Part shown: piece by piece, positions 48,855 through 56,725 of the stretch
Position numbering within the stretch: position 1 is the first letter of the stretch
Layout of the letters: each line of letters begins with the position of its first letter
DNA from: Orlajensenia sp001423545
GTDB lineage: Bacteria > Actinomycetota > Actinomycetes > Actinomycetales > Microbacteriaceae
Assembly: GCA_001423545.1 (NCBI GenBank)
Contig: LMOK01000003.1
Location: 992,001 to 1,056,000, forward strand
DNA: 64,000 nt
Direction: 5' to 3'
Made by a program: the position numbers and the translations under genes
The notes under the pieces: generated by a model
The model's database searches: none
What the model was told of the DNA's origin: nothing
The model's input: the letters and a program-made list of their open reading frames with translations, nothing else

Positions 48855-49678
48855 GCGAGACCGACTCCGCCCACGGCGCCGTCTCCGTCGACGCGATCAC
48901 GCTGTCGGCCGAGCTGACCGGTGAAGCCGGTGCCGTCGCATCCGTCGACGTCGCCGAGTACGCGCTCTGGCTCGGCGATGACGCCCTCGTGCTCGCCCAG
49001 CAGCTCGGCTGGTGGATCTCGCGCGCTCCGGAGCTCGAGGAGGACGTGGCGCTCGGCAACATCGGGCTCGACCTCATCGGCCACGCGCGCTCCCTGCTGC
49101 GCTACGCCGGCACCGCGACCGGGCGCACCGAGGACGGCCTCGCCTACTGGCGCGACGAGCCGGAGTTCCGCAGCGCCTGGCTGTTCGAGCAGCCGAACGG
49201 CGACTTCGCCCACACCATCGTCCGTCAGCTCATCGCCTCGGTCTACCTCGTCGAGCTGTACTCGCGGCTGCGCGCATCCGAGGATGCGACCCTCGCCGCC
49301 ATCGCGGCGAAGGCGGTCAAGGAGGTCGACTATCACCGCGACCACGCCATGCAGTGGACCCTCCGGCTCGCACTCGGGACTGACGAGTCCCGCCGGCGCA
49401 TGACACTCGCCCTCGCCGACCTCTGGCCCTACGTCGACGAGCTCTTCGTCGACGAGCCGTTGGTCGATCGGCTCGAGGGCGTTGCCGTGCGGCCGTCGAC
49501 GATCCGGCCCGCCTTCGATGCCGTCATCGACTCCGTGCTGGCGGAGGCCGACCTCGTGCGGCCCGCCGGAATCATCGCTGCGGGCGGCGGCCGGGCGGGC
49601 AGGCACTTCTCCACGCTGGGCTACATCCTGGCCGAGATGCAGGTGCTCGCCCGACAGCATCCGGGGGCATCATGGTGA
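48851..49678 (+). CDS. paaC: PaaC, structural subunit of phenylacetyl-CoA epoxidase
   Basis: The 275-residue protein is a ferritin-like subunit without a full di-iron site: YALWLGDDALVLAQQLGWWISRAPELEEDVALGNIGLDLIGHARSLLRYAG, RDEPEFRSAWLFEQPNGDFAHTIVRQ, and a C-terminal GGGRAGRHFSTLGYILAEMQVLARQHPGASW typical of PaaC. It pairs with PaaA. GTG start overlaps paaB; the stop overlaps paaD by 7 nt. Confidence 0.95.
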   Translation: MSETDSAHGAVSVDAITLSAELTGEAGAVASVDVAEYALWLGDDALVLAQQLGWWISRAPELEEDVALGNIGLDLIGHARSLLRYAGTATGRTEDGLAYWRDEPEFRSAWLFEQPNGDFAHTIVRQLIASVYLVELYSRLRASEDATLAAIAAKAVKEVDYHRDHAMQWTLRLALGTDESRRRMTLALADLWPYVDELFVDEPLVDRLEGVAVRPSTIRPAFDAVIDSVLAEADLVRPAGIIAAGGGRAGRHFSTLGYILAEMQVLARQHPGASW

Positions 49679-50154
49679 CCCGCGCCTGGGCTGTCGCCGC
49701 CACCATCGTCGACCCCGAGATCCCCGTGCTGACCATCGAGGACCTCGGCATCCTACGAGCCGTCGAGGAGGACGGATCCGCGGTGCGGGTGCGCATCACG
49801 CCCACCTACAGCGGCTGCCCTGCCGTCGACGCCATCCGGGACGACGTGACGGATGCTCTCCGCGCGTCGGGCTATGACGAGGTGACCGTCGAACTCGTGC
49901 TCGCTCCGGCCTGGACGACCGACTGGATGAGCGAGAAGGGCAAGCAGAAGCTGCGCCGGTACGGGATCGCCGCGCCCAGCGGCTTCGCGGCGGCACGCCC
50001 CTCAGGGCCGGTGCGGCTCGCGCTTGCGGTGAAGTGCCCGCGCTGCGACTCGCTCGACACCCGGGAGATCGCCCGCTTCGGCTCGACCTCGTGCAAGGCG
50101 CTCTACGAGTGCCGCGCCTGCCTGGAGCCGTTCGACTACTTCAAGGTGCTGTGA
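49672..50154 (+). CDS. paaD: PaaD, maturation factor of the epoxidase
   Basis: The 160-residue protein has an N-terminal MIP18/SufT-like domain (VDPEIPVLTIEDLGILRAVEED, TPTYSGCPAVDAI) and a C-terminal zinc/iron-binding CPRCDS ... CKALYECRACLEPFDYFK with four Cys. PaaD is needed for epoxidase assembly, presumably Fe-S or iron insertion. Overlaps paaC and paaE. Confidence 0.94.
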   Translation: MVTRAWAVAATIVDPEIPVLTIEDLGILRAVEEDGSAVRVRITPTYSGCPAVDAIRDDVTDALRASGYDEVTVELVLAPAWTTDWMSEKGKQKLRRYGIAAPSGFAAARPSGPVRLALAVKCPRCDSLDTREIARFGSTSCKALYECRACLEPFDYFKVL

Positions 50155-51335
50155 TGGCGGCCAGGAATCTGGGGGCGACAGCGACCTCGACCGCTGCCTC
50201 GAGCGCTGCAGGGGCGGCGGCACCCGCATCGGGCCGTCGGCGGGCGCGCTTCCACGAACTCGAGGTCGCGGCCGTGCGGCCACTCACCGCCGACAGCGTC
50301 GAGGTCACGTTCGCCGTGCCCGACAGGCTGCTCGGCGAGTACGACTACCTGCCCGGTCAGCACGTCGCCCTCCGCGCCATCATCGACGGGCATGAGCTCC
50401 GCCGCAGTTACTCGATCTGCCGGCCACCACGACGCGCCGCTGACGTGGGGAGCATCTCGGTCGCGATCAAGCGCGACCTCGGCGGCCGCTTCTCGAGCTG
50501 GGCGAACAGCGAGCTGCACGCCGGGGACCGCATCGACGTGATGAGCCCGCAGGGGACGTTCACCACGGCACTCGCGGACTTCGATGGCCGGCATATCGTG
50601 GGCATCGCGGCCGGCTCGGGCATCACGCCGCTCATGTCGCTCGCCCAGACCGTGCTCGCGGCATCCGACACCGCGCGATTCACCCTCGTCTACACGAACC
50701 GTTCAAGCCTCGACGTCATGTTCCTCGACGAACTCGGCGACCTCAAGGACCGGTATCCCGCCCGGCTCGCCCTGCACCACGTGCTCTCGCGGGAGCAGCG
50801 CACGGCGCCGCTTCTCTCCGGTCGGATCGACGAGGACAAGCTGCGCCGGATGCTCGCTGTGCTCATCCCGCCGTCGACCGTCGACGAATGGTTCCTGTGC
50901 GGTCCGTTCGAGCTCGTGCAGCTCTGCCGAGACACCCTGGAGAGCGTCGGAGTCGAGCGCTCCCACATTCGCTTCGAGCTGTTCACCACAGGAGAGGACG
51001 ACCGGCCGGCGGGCGATCACGGCCGCCCCGTGGTCGTGCGCGCCGGCGACGAGGTGGTGCGCATCGAGTTCTCCCTCGACGGTCAGTCCACGACCGTCGA
51101 GAGTCCGGTCGCGGCCCACGAGTCGATCCTGAACGCAGCCCTGCGCGTGCGGCCCGACGTTCCCTTCGCCTGCGCGGGCGGGGTCTGCGGCACCTGCCGT
51201 GCCCGCATCCTCGAGGGCAGCGTGCAGATGACGGAGAACTACGCTCTCGAACCCGACGAGCTGGAGCGCGGCTACATCCTGACCTGCCAGTCCCATCCAA
51301 CGACAGAGCACGTGCTCGTCGACTACGACGTCTAG
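50154..51335 (+). CDS. paaE: PaaE, reductase of the epoxidase
   Basis: The 393-residue reductase has an Ala-rich N-terminal tail (about 1-25), an FAD-binding FNR domain (RRSYSICRPP), an NADPH domain (GIAAGSGITPLMSLAQTVL) and a C-terminal plant-type [2Fe-2S] domain with C340, C345, C348 and C378. It passes electrons from NADPH to PaaA. The ATG at 50154 overlaps the paaD stop; the frame upstream inside paaD is not used. Last of the overlapping paaABCDE run. Confidence 0.95.
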   Translation: MAARNLGATATSTAASSAAGAAAPASGRRRARFHELEVAAVRPLTADSVEVTFAVPDRLLGEYDYLPGQHVALRAIIDGHELRRSYSICRPPRRAADVGSISVAIKRDLGGRFSSWANSELHAGDRIDVMSPQGTFTTALADFDGRHIVGIAAGSGITPLMSLAQTVLAASDTARFTLVYTNRSSLDVMFLDELGDLKDRYPARLALHHVLSREQRTAPLLSGRIDEDKLRRMLAVLIPPSTVDEWFLCGPFELVQLCRDTLESVGVERSHIRFELFTTGEDDRPAGDHGRPVVVRAGDEVVRIEFSLDGQSTTVESPVAAHESILNAALRVRPDVPFACAGGVCGTCRARILEGSVQMTENYALEPDELERGYILTCQSHPTTEHVLVDYDV

Positions 51336-51345
51336 GAGCCCACCC

Positions 51346-52119
51346 ATGATCGAGCTGAGCATCGTCGACGGCGTGGCCGAGGTCGTGCTGAACGCACCGG
51401 AACGGCTGAACGCCCTCGACCCGGCGGCGCTCGCCGAGTTACTCGAGGCCTACATCGAGGCCGAGCGGTCCGGCGTGCGGGCCCTGCTGCTGCGCGGAGA
51501 GGGCAGAGCGTTCTGCGCCGGCCGTGACATCGCGAATGTCGACCCGGCCACCGACGACGTGTTGGGCTACCTCGGCGACCTCGTCACGCCGGTGCTGGAA
51601 CGGATGAGCCGGTTCCCGGCGCCCACCTTCGCCAGCGCACACGGTGCGTGCCTCGGCGTCGGCCTGGGCCTGCTCATCGCCACCGACGTCGTCTACGTGG
51701 CGGAGTCGGCCAAGATCGGCTCGCCGTTCGCCGCTCTGGGCGCGACCCTGGACTCGGGCGGGCATGCGCTGTTCTTCGAGCGGCTCGGAGCCCACAAGAC
51801 CCTCGACCTCATCTACACCGGACGCCTCATGAGCGGTACGGAGGCCGTCATGTCGGGGCTGTTCTCGCAGGTGCTGCCCGATGACCAGGTGCTCGAGTCG
51901 ACCAGCGCAGCCGCCCGTGGAGCGGCATCCGGAGCCACCCACGCGTTCCTCGAGAGCAAGCGCCTGATCGCAGGCCTGCGCGACGAGCGCCTGGGCCTGT
52001 GGCGCTCGATGGACGCCGAGAACCGCGCACAGGCAGCCCTCAGTGCCACCGCGGACTATCGGGAGGGCTTCGCCGCGTTCCGCGAGAAGCGCCGCCCGGT
52101 GTTCTCAGGGCGCGGTTGA
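51346..52119 (+). CDS. Enoyl-CoA hydratase/isomerase (PaaG-like)
   Basis: The 257-residue crotonase-fold protein has APERLNALDPAALAELLEAY, LLLRGEGRAFCAGRDIANVDPA and SAHGACLGVGLGLLIATDVVYVAESAKIGSPFAALGATLDSGGH. The RDIANVD loop resembles PaaG, the isomerase that turns the ring epoxide into oxepin-CoA. TAGGAG lies 6 nt before the ATG and only 10 nt follow paaE, so it belongs to the paa operon. Ends convergent with the DUF389 gene, 18 nt away. Confidence 0.85.
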   Translation: MIELSIVDGVAEVVLNAPERLNALDPAALAELLEAYIEAERSGVRALLLRGEGRAFCAGRDIANVDPATDDVLGYLGDLVTPVLERMSRFPAPTFASAHGACLGVGLGLLIATDVVYVAESAKIGSPFAALGATLDSGGHALFFERLGAHKTLDLIYTGRLMSGTEAVMSGLFSQVLPDDQVLESTSAAARGAASGATHAFLESKRLIAGLRDERLGLWRSMDAENRAQAALSATADYREGFAAFREKRRPVFSGRG

Positions 52120-52137
52120 CCAGACGTCAGGTTCGAG

Positions 52138-53136
52138 TCACTGCACGACGTGCTCGACGCCCTGACCGACGTCGACGACCACGCCCACGAAGGAGGGGAC
52201 GACCTCGGACATCGCCGCCTGCAGGTCGTCGAGCGGGGGCACCGAGCCGTCATCGGTCGTCACGTCGAGCGTCGCGGTGAGGCCGCTCCATGCGACGGCG
52301 TAGGTGCGTGCGCCCTCGTCGCCGTCGAGCCAGTCCTGCGTCGTCTGCTGGATCGCGACCGACCAGCGGGCGGTCGCGATCGAGGCGACCGAGTTGGCCG
52401 CCAGCGGCACGGCGATGATCGCGGTGAGCACGGCGACGACGGTGTAGGCCCGTCGACGGTTCGCGCTCGGCGATGAACCCGGGTCACGCGCGTAGCCGGC
52501 CACGGTGAACACGATGCTGCCTGCGATGACGAGGGCGACGACGTTGGAGAGGAAGAGCAGCAGGGCGCCCAGCGCGTCCTGCCACAGTCCCTGCCCGACG
52601 CACACACCCACCACCCCGAGGGGCGGTACGAGCGATATCGCGATGGCCACGCCGGGGAGGACGGCGCTCAGGTCCTTCCTGCACATCGCGAATCCGCCGG
52701 CCAGGCCGGTGGCCAGCGCCGCGACCAGGTCCATCAGGCTGGGCGACGTGCGTCCGACGACCTGGGAGTTCGCGGCGAGGCTCTCGGGTGTGGCCACGAA
52801 GGCGGCGAAGAGCAGTCCGAGCAGGACGACGACGACCAGGCCGACGAGCACCCACGTGATCGACCGGACGACGAGCCCCAGGTGCCCGGTGACGATGCCG
52901 AGCCCGATGCCGAGGATCGGAGTGCCGAGCGGCGCGATGATCATCGCCCCGATCACGGTCGCCGTCGAGTCGGTCAGGATCCCGGCGATCGCGATCGTCC
53001 CGGCCAGGATCAGCATGATGAGGAAGCCGCCGCGCTTGCTCACCCGGTCTCCGCTGTCGAGATCGAGGGCGTCAGTCAGGAATTCGACGGGCTGGCGCTT
53101 CGACGGCGGGATGAGGGCATCGACGAGACGAGACAT
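52138..53136 (-). CDS. DUF389 family membrane protein
   Basis: The 332-residue protein has six membrane segments with the DUF389 signature TDSTATVIGAMIIAPLGTPILGIGLGIVTG, then ALATGLAGGFAMCRKDLSAVLPGVAIAISLVPPLGVVGVCVG, and a soluble C-terminal region (about 235-332). Function is unknown across the family; transport is suspected. GGAG-like sequence precedes the ATG at 53136. It lies behind the alpha/beta hydrolase operon on the same strand with a 143-nt gap. Confidence 0.88.
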   Translation of the reverse strand: MSRLVDALIPPSKRQPVEFLTDALDLDSGDRVSKRGGFLIMLILAGTIAIAGILTDSTATVIGAMIIAPLGTPILGIGLGIVTGHLGLVVRSITWVLVGLVVVVLLGLLFAAFVATPESLAANSQVVGRTSPSLMDLVAALATGLAGGFAMCRKDLSAVLPGVAIAISLVPPLGVVGVCVGQGLWQDALGALLLFLSNVVALVIAGSIVFTVAGYARDPGSSPSANRRRAYTVVAVLTAIIAVPLAANSVASIATARWSVAIQQTTQDWLDGDEGARTYAVAWSGLTATLDVTTDDGSVPPLDDLQAAMSEVVPSFVGVVVDVGQGVEHVVQ

Positions 53137-53201
53137 GACGGCTCCATTCGAACGGCGATGCGTTCATGCTGGCACGCGTGGCCGTCGAACACACTGGTGT
53201 T

Positions 53202-53231
53202 GCCATCGCCATCGCCATCGCCATCGCCATC
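53202..53231. repeat. Hexanucleotide repeat (GCCATC)5
   Basis: Five perfect GCCATC units stand in the gap between the hydrolase stop (53280) and the DUF389 start (53136). Such a run can change length by slippage. Confidence 0.95.
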
Positions 53232-53279
53232 GCACGAGGACCTCGATGGTTGCCGCCGCCGCACGAGCGAGGATGCCGG

Positions 53280-54137
53280 TCAGGGGGCGAGGAACGCAGC
53301 GGCCAGGGGTGCGAACCGCTCCCAGTACTGGAAGATGCCGCCGTGCCCGGAGTTCGGGTAGATGATCAGTTCCGAGTTCGCGATCCGCCGGCGCAGGTCG
53401 TGTGATAGCACAGACGGGACCATGCGATCGTGATCGCCGTTGGCGATCAGCGTCGGCTGGGTGATGATCGACAGGTCGGACGGCGCGGAGCGCCCGTAGC
53501 GTTGGATCGCTTTCAACTGGGTCCTGAACGCCTTGGTGCTGATCGCCTCGTCGCGGTCGATCGTGCGCTCCTCGAGTCGCTCGACGAATGCCTTTCCGGC
53601 CTTCTTCCCCGCGGCATCCCGATTGAAGAACAGGAACTCCTTCGGGTCCGACCGCGTCAGAGTGGCGCGGAGAATGTCCCAGTAGGTCACGCCGACGACC
53701 TTGTCCATGTCCCTCCCGCCGCGGGGGCCGGTGCCCGTCAGGACGAGCCTGCGCACCAGATGCGGGTGCTTCACGACGAGGTCCTGGGCGATCATCCCGC
53801 CCATCGAGAACGAGAAGACGTCGATCAGGTCGAATCCGAGCGCCTGGATGAATGCGTAGGCGTCGTCTGCGGCTTCCTCGATCGTCCCCGGCACGGCGCC
53901 CGACGAGGCGCCCACGCCCTGTTGGTCGAAGGTGATCACGTGGCGCGAGGCGGCGATCGCGTCGATGATGCGGGGGTCCCAGTTGTCGAGGGTCGCGGCG
54001 AGGTGGACGAAGAAGACGACCGGAACGCCGCCTCGGGGGCCGAGCTCCCGATAGGCGAATGTGGTGGGGCCGGCGCTGATCGACTTCCCCGGCGCCTGTG
54101 CGTACGAGGTGATGACGGGTTCGTTGGTGGTGCTCAT
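53280..54137 (-). CDS. Alpha/beta hydrolase
   Basis: The 285-residue enzyme has the alpha/beta hydrolase fold with VVFFVHLAATLDNWDPRII, HVITFDQQGVGASSG, the nucleophile elbow FSFSMGGMIAQDLV, an Asp in LIANGDHDRMVPS and His in YPNSGHGGIFQYW. It resembles C-C or ester hydrolases of the haloperoxidase-like group. AGGAG lies 8-10 nt before the ATG. Third gene of the SDR - MDR reductase - hydrolase operon, 51 nt behind the MDR gene. Confidence 0.88.
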   Translation of the reverse strand: MSTTNEPVITSYAQAPGKSISAGPTTFAYRELGPRGGVPVVFFVHLAATLDNWDPRIIDAIAASRHVITFDQQGVGASSGAVPGTIEEAADDAYAFIQALGFDLIDVFSFSMGGMIAQDLVVKHPHLVRRLVLTGTGPRGGRDMDKVVGVTYWDILRATLTRSDPKEFLFFNRDAAGKKAGKAFVERLEERTIDRDEAISTKAFRTQLKAIQRYGRSAPSDLSIITQPTLIANGDHDRMVPSVLSHDLRRRIANSELIIYPNSGHGGIFQYWERFAPLAAAFLAP

Positions 54138-54188
54138 GCTGGTTCTCCTGAACGGGTGGTGCTGATCGATGATCGGGCTCGTGGGCGG

Positions 54189-55184
54189 TCAGGGTCCGGT
54201 GATGACGACTTTGCCCCGGATGCCGCCCGCGGTCAACGCCTGCAGGGCCTGCGGCGTCTGATCGAACGGGAAGGTCCGGCCCACGATGGGGCGGATGGCT
54301 CCGTCGTCGACGAGCTCCGTGATCTGGCGGAGCTGGTCGCCACTGGCGCGCATCCACAGGAACTCGTAGCTCACCCCGGCCGCCTTCGCCGTCCGACGGA
54401 TCTTCCTGCTGAGGCCGGCGATCGCCAGGCGCAGTACAGGGTTCAGCCCCGCCTCCTTCGCGTACACGGGGGTCGGTGGTCCGGAGATCCCGATCGCCCT
54501 CCCACCGGGCTTCAGGATGCGGAGCGACTTCTCGAGGTTCTCCCCACCGATGCTGTCGAGGACGAGGTCGTACCCGGAGAGCTCGGTCTCGAAGTCCTGA
54601 GCGCGGTAGTCGATGACCACGTCCGCGCCCAGGCCGCGGACGAAGTCCGCGTTCGACGCGGACACCGTGGTCGCGACGTGCGCTCCGAGGTACTTGGCCA
54701 GTTGGATGGCGATGGTGCCCACCCCGCCGGCACCGGCGTGGATGAGGACCTTCTGCCCGGGTGTCACCTGCCCCTTCTCGACGAGGGCCTGCCACGCGGT
54801 CAGGGCGACCAGCGGCAGGGACGCCGCCTCCACGGCACTGATTCCGGTGGGCCGGTGGGCGATGTCTGCTTCGTCGATCGCGATGCGTTCGGCGAACGTG
54901 CCGATCCGGTGATCCCTGGCACGCGCGTAGACCTCGTCACCCGGCGTGAAGCCGCGCACCTGTGCGCCCACGCGGATCACAGTGCCGGCCACATCATGGC
55001 CGAGGGTCACGGGGAGCGTATAGGGCAGGATCTGCTTGAACGCGCCGACCCGGATGCCCTCGTCCAGCTTGTTCAGACCCGCCGCCTCCATGCGCACGAG
55101 CACGTCGCGCGCGCCCAGCTCGGGCTCGGGCACGTCTGTCTCATGGAGGGGGCTCGTGTAGGTGTCGAAGGTGAATGCTCGCAT
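54189..55184 (-). CDS. NADP-dependent MDR oxidoreductase, quinone reductase type
   Basis: The 331-residue enzyme is a medium-chain dehydrogenase without structural zinc: PELGARDVLVRMEAAGLNKLDEGIRVGAF, LPVTLGHDVAGTVIRVGAQV, QKVLIHAGAGGVGTIAIQLAKYLGAHVATTVSA and VIDYRAQDFETELSGYDLVLDSIGGENLEKSLRILKPGGRAIGI. Such enzymes reduce quinones or enones with NADPH. AGGAG lies upstream of ATG 55184. Second gene of the TetR-controlled operon. Confidence 0.9.
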   Translation of the reverse strand: MRAFTFDTYTSPLHETDVPEPELGARDVLVRMEAAGLNKLDEGIRVGAFKQILPYTLPVTLGHDVAGTVIRVGAQVRGFTPGDEVYARARDHRIGTFAERIAIDEADIAHRPTGISAVEAASLPLVALTAWQALVEKGQVTPGQKVLIHAGAGGVGTIAIQLAKYLGAHVATTVSASNADFVRGLGADVVIDYRAQDFETELSGYDLVLDSIGGENLEKSLRILKPGGRAIGISGPPTPVYAKEAGLNPVLRLAIAGLSRKIRRTAKAAGVSYEFLWMRASGDQLRQITELVDDGAIRPIVGRTFPFDQTPQALQALTAGGIRGKVVITGP

Positions 55185-55240
55185 CGGGGGTGGCTCCTCG
55201 TCAGCGTGTGGTCGGGTCAGTGCGCGGTTGGCGGCCGGGA

Positions 55241-55957
55241 TCAGGCTGCGCTCCGGCCGAGCTGCGGATAGACAGCTTCGAGAGGAGCGGACAGTCCTGC
55301 CTTCAGCTGCACCGACGTGTCATCCGCGAGCACCTCGAACTCACCCGCCTCCGTCGCATCGAACACCGAGGACACGAGCACGGCCGGGTCGAGCTTCGGT
55401 TCTGTGGCGTGCGCGGCCATTGCGGTGTCGACGTATCCGACGTGCACGCCGACCACCTGCACGCCAGCGGGCGCGAGCTCGAGGCGGAGGGAGTTCGTCA
55501 CAGACCAGAGCGCTGCCTTCGTGGCGGAGTAGATGCCGGCCACTGCGTACCAGGCCAAAGCCGAATGGATGTCGATGATCGCCGTGTTGCCGCCCTTCTC
55601 CGCCAGGATCGGCGCGAACGCACGGGTGAGGAACAGTGGCCCGGTGAAGTTGGTGTCGACGCTGCGCCGGATCTCCTCGTCGGTGTGGGACAGGATGCCC
55701 GGGCTGGAGACGGACACGCCGGCGTTGTTGATCAGGATGGTCACATCGGGCGCGGACTCGACGGCCGCGCGGATCGAGGCCGGGTCGGTGATGTCGAGGG
55801 CGAGAGGCACGACGCGCTCGTCGTCCCAGGTACGGGGCGATCGGGCGCTGGCGTAGACCTTCGCCGCCCCGCGCTCGAGGGCTTCCGTGACGAACTGGGT
55901 GCCGATGCCGCCATTGGCGCCGGTGACCAGAACGACGGCTCCGTTGAGTGAGGTCAT
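55241..55957 (-). CDS. Short-chain dehydrogenase/reductase
   Basis: The 238-residue SDR has VVLVTGANGGIGTQFVTEALERGAAKVYASAR, ILINNAGVSVSSPGILSH, S in AIIDIHSALAWYA, YSATKAALWS with the catalytic Tyr/Lys and VHVGYVDTAMA. It fits the SDR group acting on small carbonyl compounds. First gene of the operon; its start faces the TetR gene across a 28-bp palindrome. The longer frame to 56065 would run through that palindrome and is rejected. Confidence 0.9.
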   Translation of the reverse strand: MTSLNGAVVLVTGANGGIGTQFVTEALERGAAKVYASARSPRTWDDERVVPLALDITDPASIRAAVESAPDVTILINNAGVSVSSPGILSHTDEEIRRSVDTNFTGPLFLTRAFAPILAEKGGNTAIIDIHSALAWYAVAGIYSATKAALWSVTNSLRLELAPAGVQVVGVHVGYVDTAMAAHATEPKLDPAVLVSSVFDATEAGEFEVLADDTSVQLKAGLSAPLEAVYPQLGRSAA

Positions 55958-56052
55958 GAGGTGTGCTGCCTTCCGTTGAGAGATCTCGGCCCGGTGGAGA
56001 ACTCGCCCATCGTGGGAGGATGAGCCGAGTCGGGACCGAGCCGACTTGTTAA

Positions 56053-56080
56053 TGACTATACTCATATTTGAGTGAAGTCA
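56053..56080. promoter_or_regulatory. 28-bp palindromic operator
   Basis: TGACT-N2-ACTCA-N4-TGAGT-N2-AGTCA is symmetric in all four 5-bp blocks. TATACT / TATAGT on opposite strands lies inside it (56057-56062). It stands between the divergent SDR (55957) and TetR (56108) genes. Confidence 0.85.
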
Positions 56081-56107
56081 CATTCACAATCCGGAAAAGA
56101 GGTCAGG

Positions 56108-56707
56108 ATGTCGAACCCATCGGCACCCGCGGGTCGCCGCGAGCGCAACAAGCAGGCCAAGCTCGAGCGGATCATCGCCGCCGCCGCCGGCTTGTTCGCT
56201 GAGCGTGGTGTCGACGACGTCACGACCCAGCAGATCGCCGACAAGGCCGACATCGGCACCGGCACCCTGTTCCTGTACGCCAAGACGAAGGGCGAACTCC
56301 TTCTCCTGGTGCAGAACGCGAACTATTCCGAAGCACTGCAGCGGGGCCGAACTGCCGCCGACACGATCCCGGACCGGGTCGACGCCGTCATGGCGATCGT
56401 GCGTCCGATCGTCGAGTGCAATCGCGCCCAGGTCGACAACGGGCGCACCTACCTGCGCGAGATGGCCTTCGGCGATCCGGCAGAACCTCACCACGCCGAG
56501 GCACTCGACATCGTCGCTCAGACCGAGGCGGCTCTAGCCGCCGTCATCGGCCGCGAGCCCGGACCGGATGCGGCAACCCTGGCTCGCGTCCTGTCTGCAG
56601 TGATGTTCCTCGCCATGGCCGCGAGCGTGAACGCCTCGGCTAGCATCGACGACATCGTGCAGGACGTGCGCGGGCAGCTGGTCGCTGTGCTCTCGACCGA
56701 AGGCTGA
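56108..56707 (+). CDS. TetR-family regulator
   Basis: The 199-residue protein has an N-terminal TetR HTH (RIIAAAAGLFAERGVDDVTTQQIADKADIGTGTLFLYAKTKGELLLLV) and a helical ligand domain. MSNPSAPAGRRERNK is chosen because AGAGGTCAGG precedes it; an earlier in-frame ATG would lie in the operator. It probably represses itself and the divergent SDR/MDR/hydrolase operon through the 28-bp palindrome, and may be released by an electrophile or quinone, an inference from the MDR enzyme. Confidence 0.9.
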   Translation: MSNPSAPAGRRERNKQAKLERIIAAAAGLFAERGVDDVTTQQIADKADIGTGTLFLYAKTKGELLLLVQNANYSEALQRGRTAADTIPDRVDAVMAIVRPIVECNRAQVDNGRTYLREMAFGDPAEPHHAEALDIVAQTEAALAAVIGREPGPDAATLARVLSAVMFLAMAASVNASASIDDIVQDVRGQLVAVLSTEG

Positions 56708-56725
56708 CGCGGCGGGCCCGATTTC

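Noticed and set aside
53430..55271. 613-codon plus-strand frame opposite hydrolase and MDR genes
   Set aside because: It spans two real genes and their gap, with low-complexity translation.
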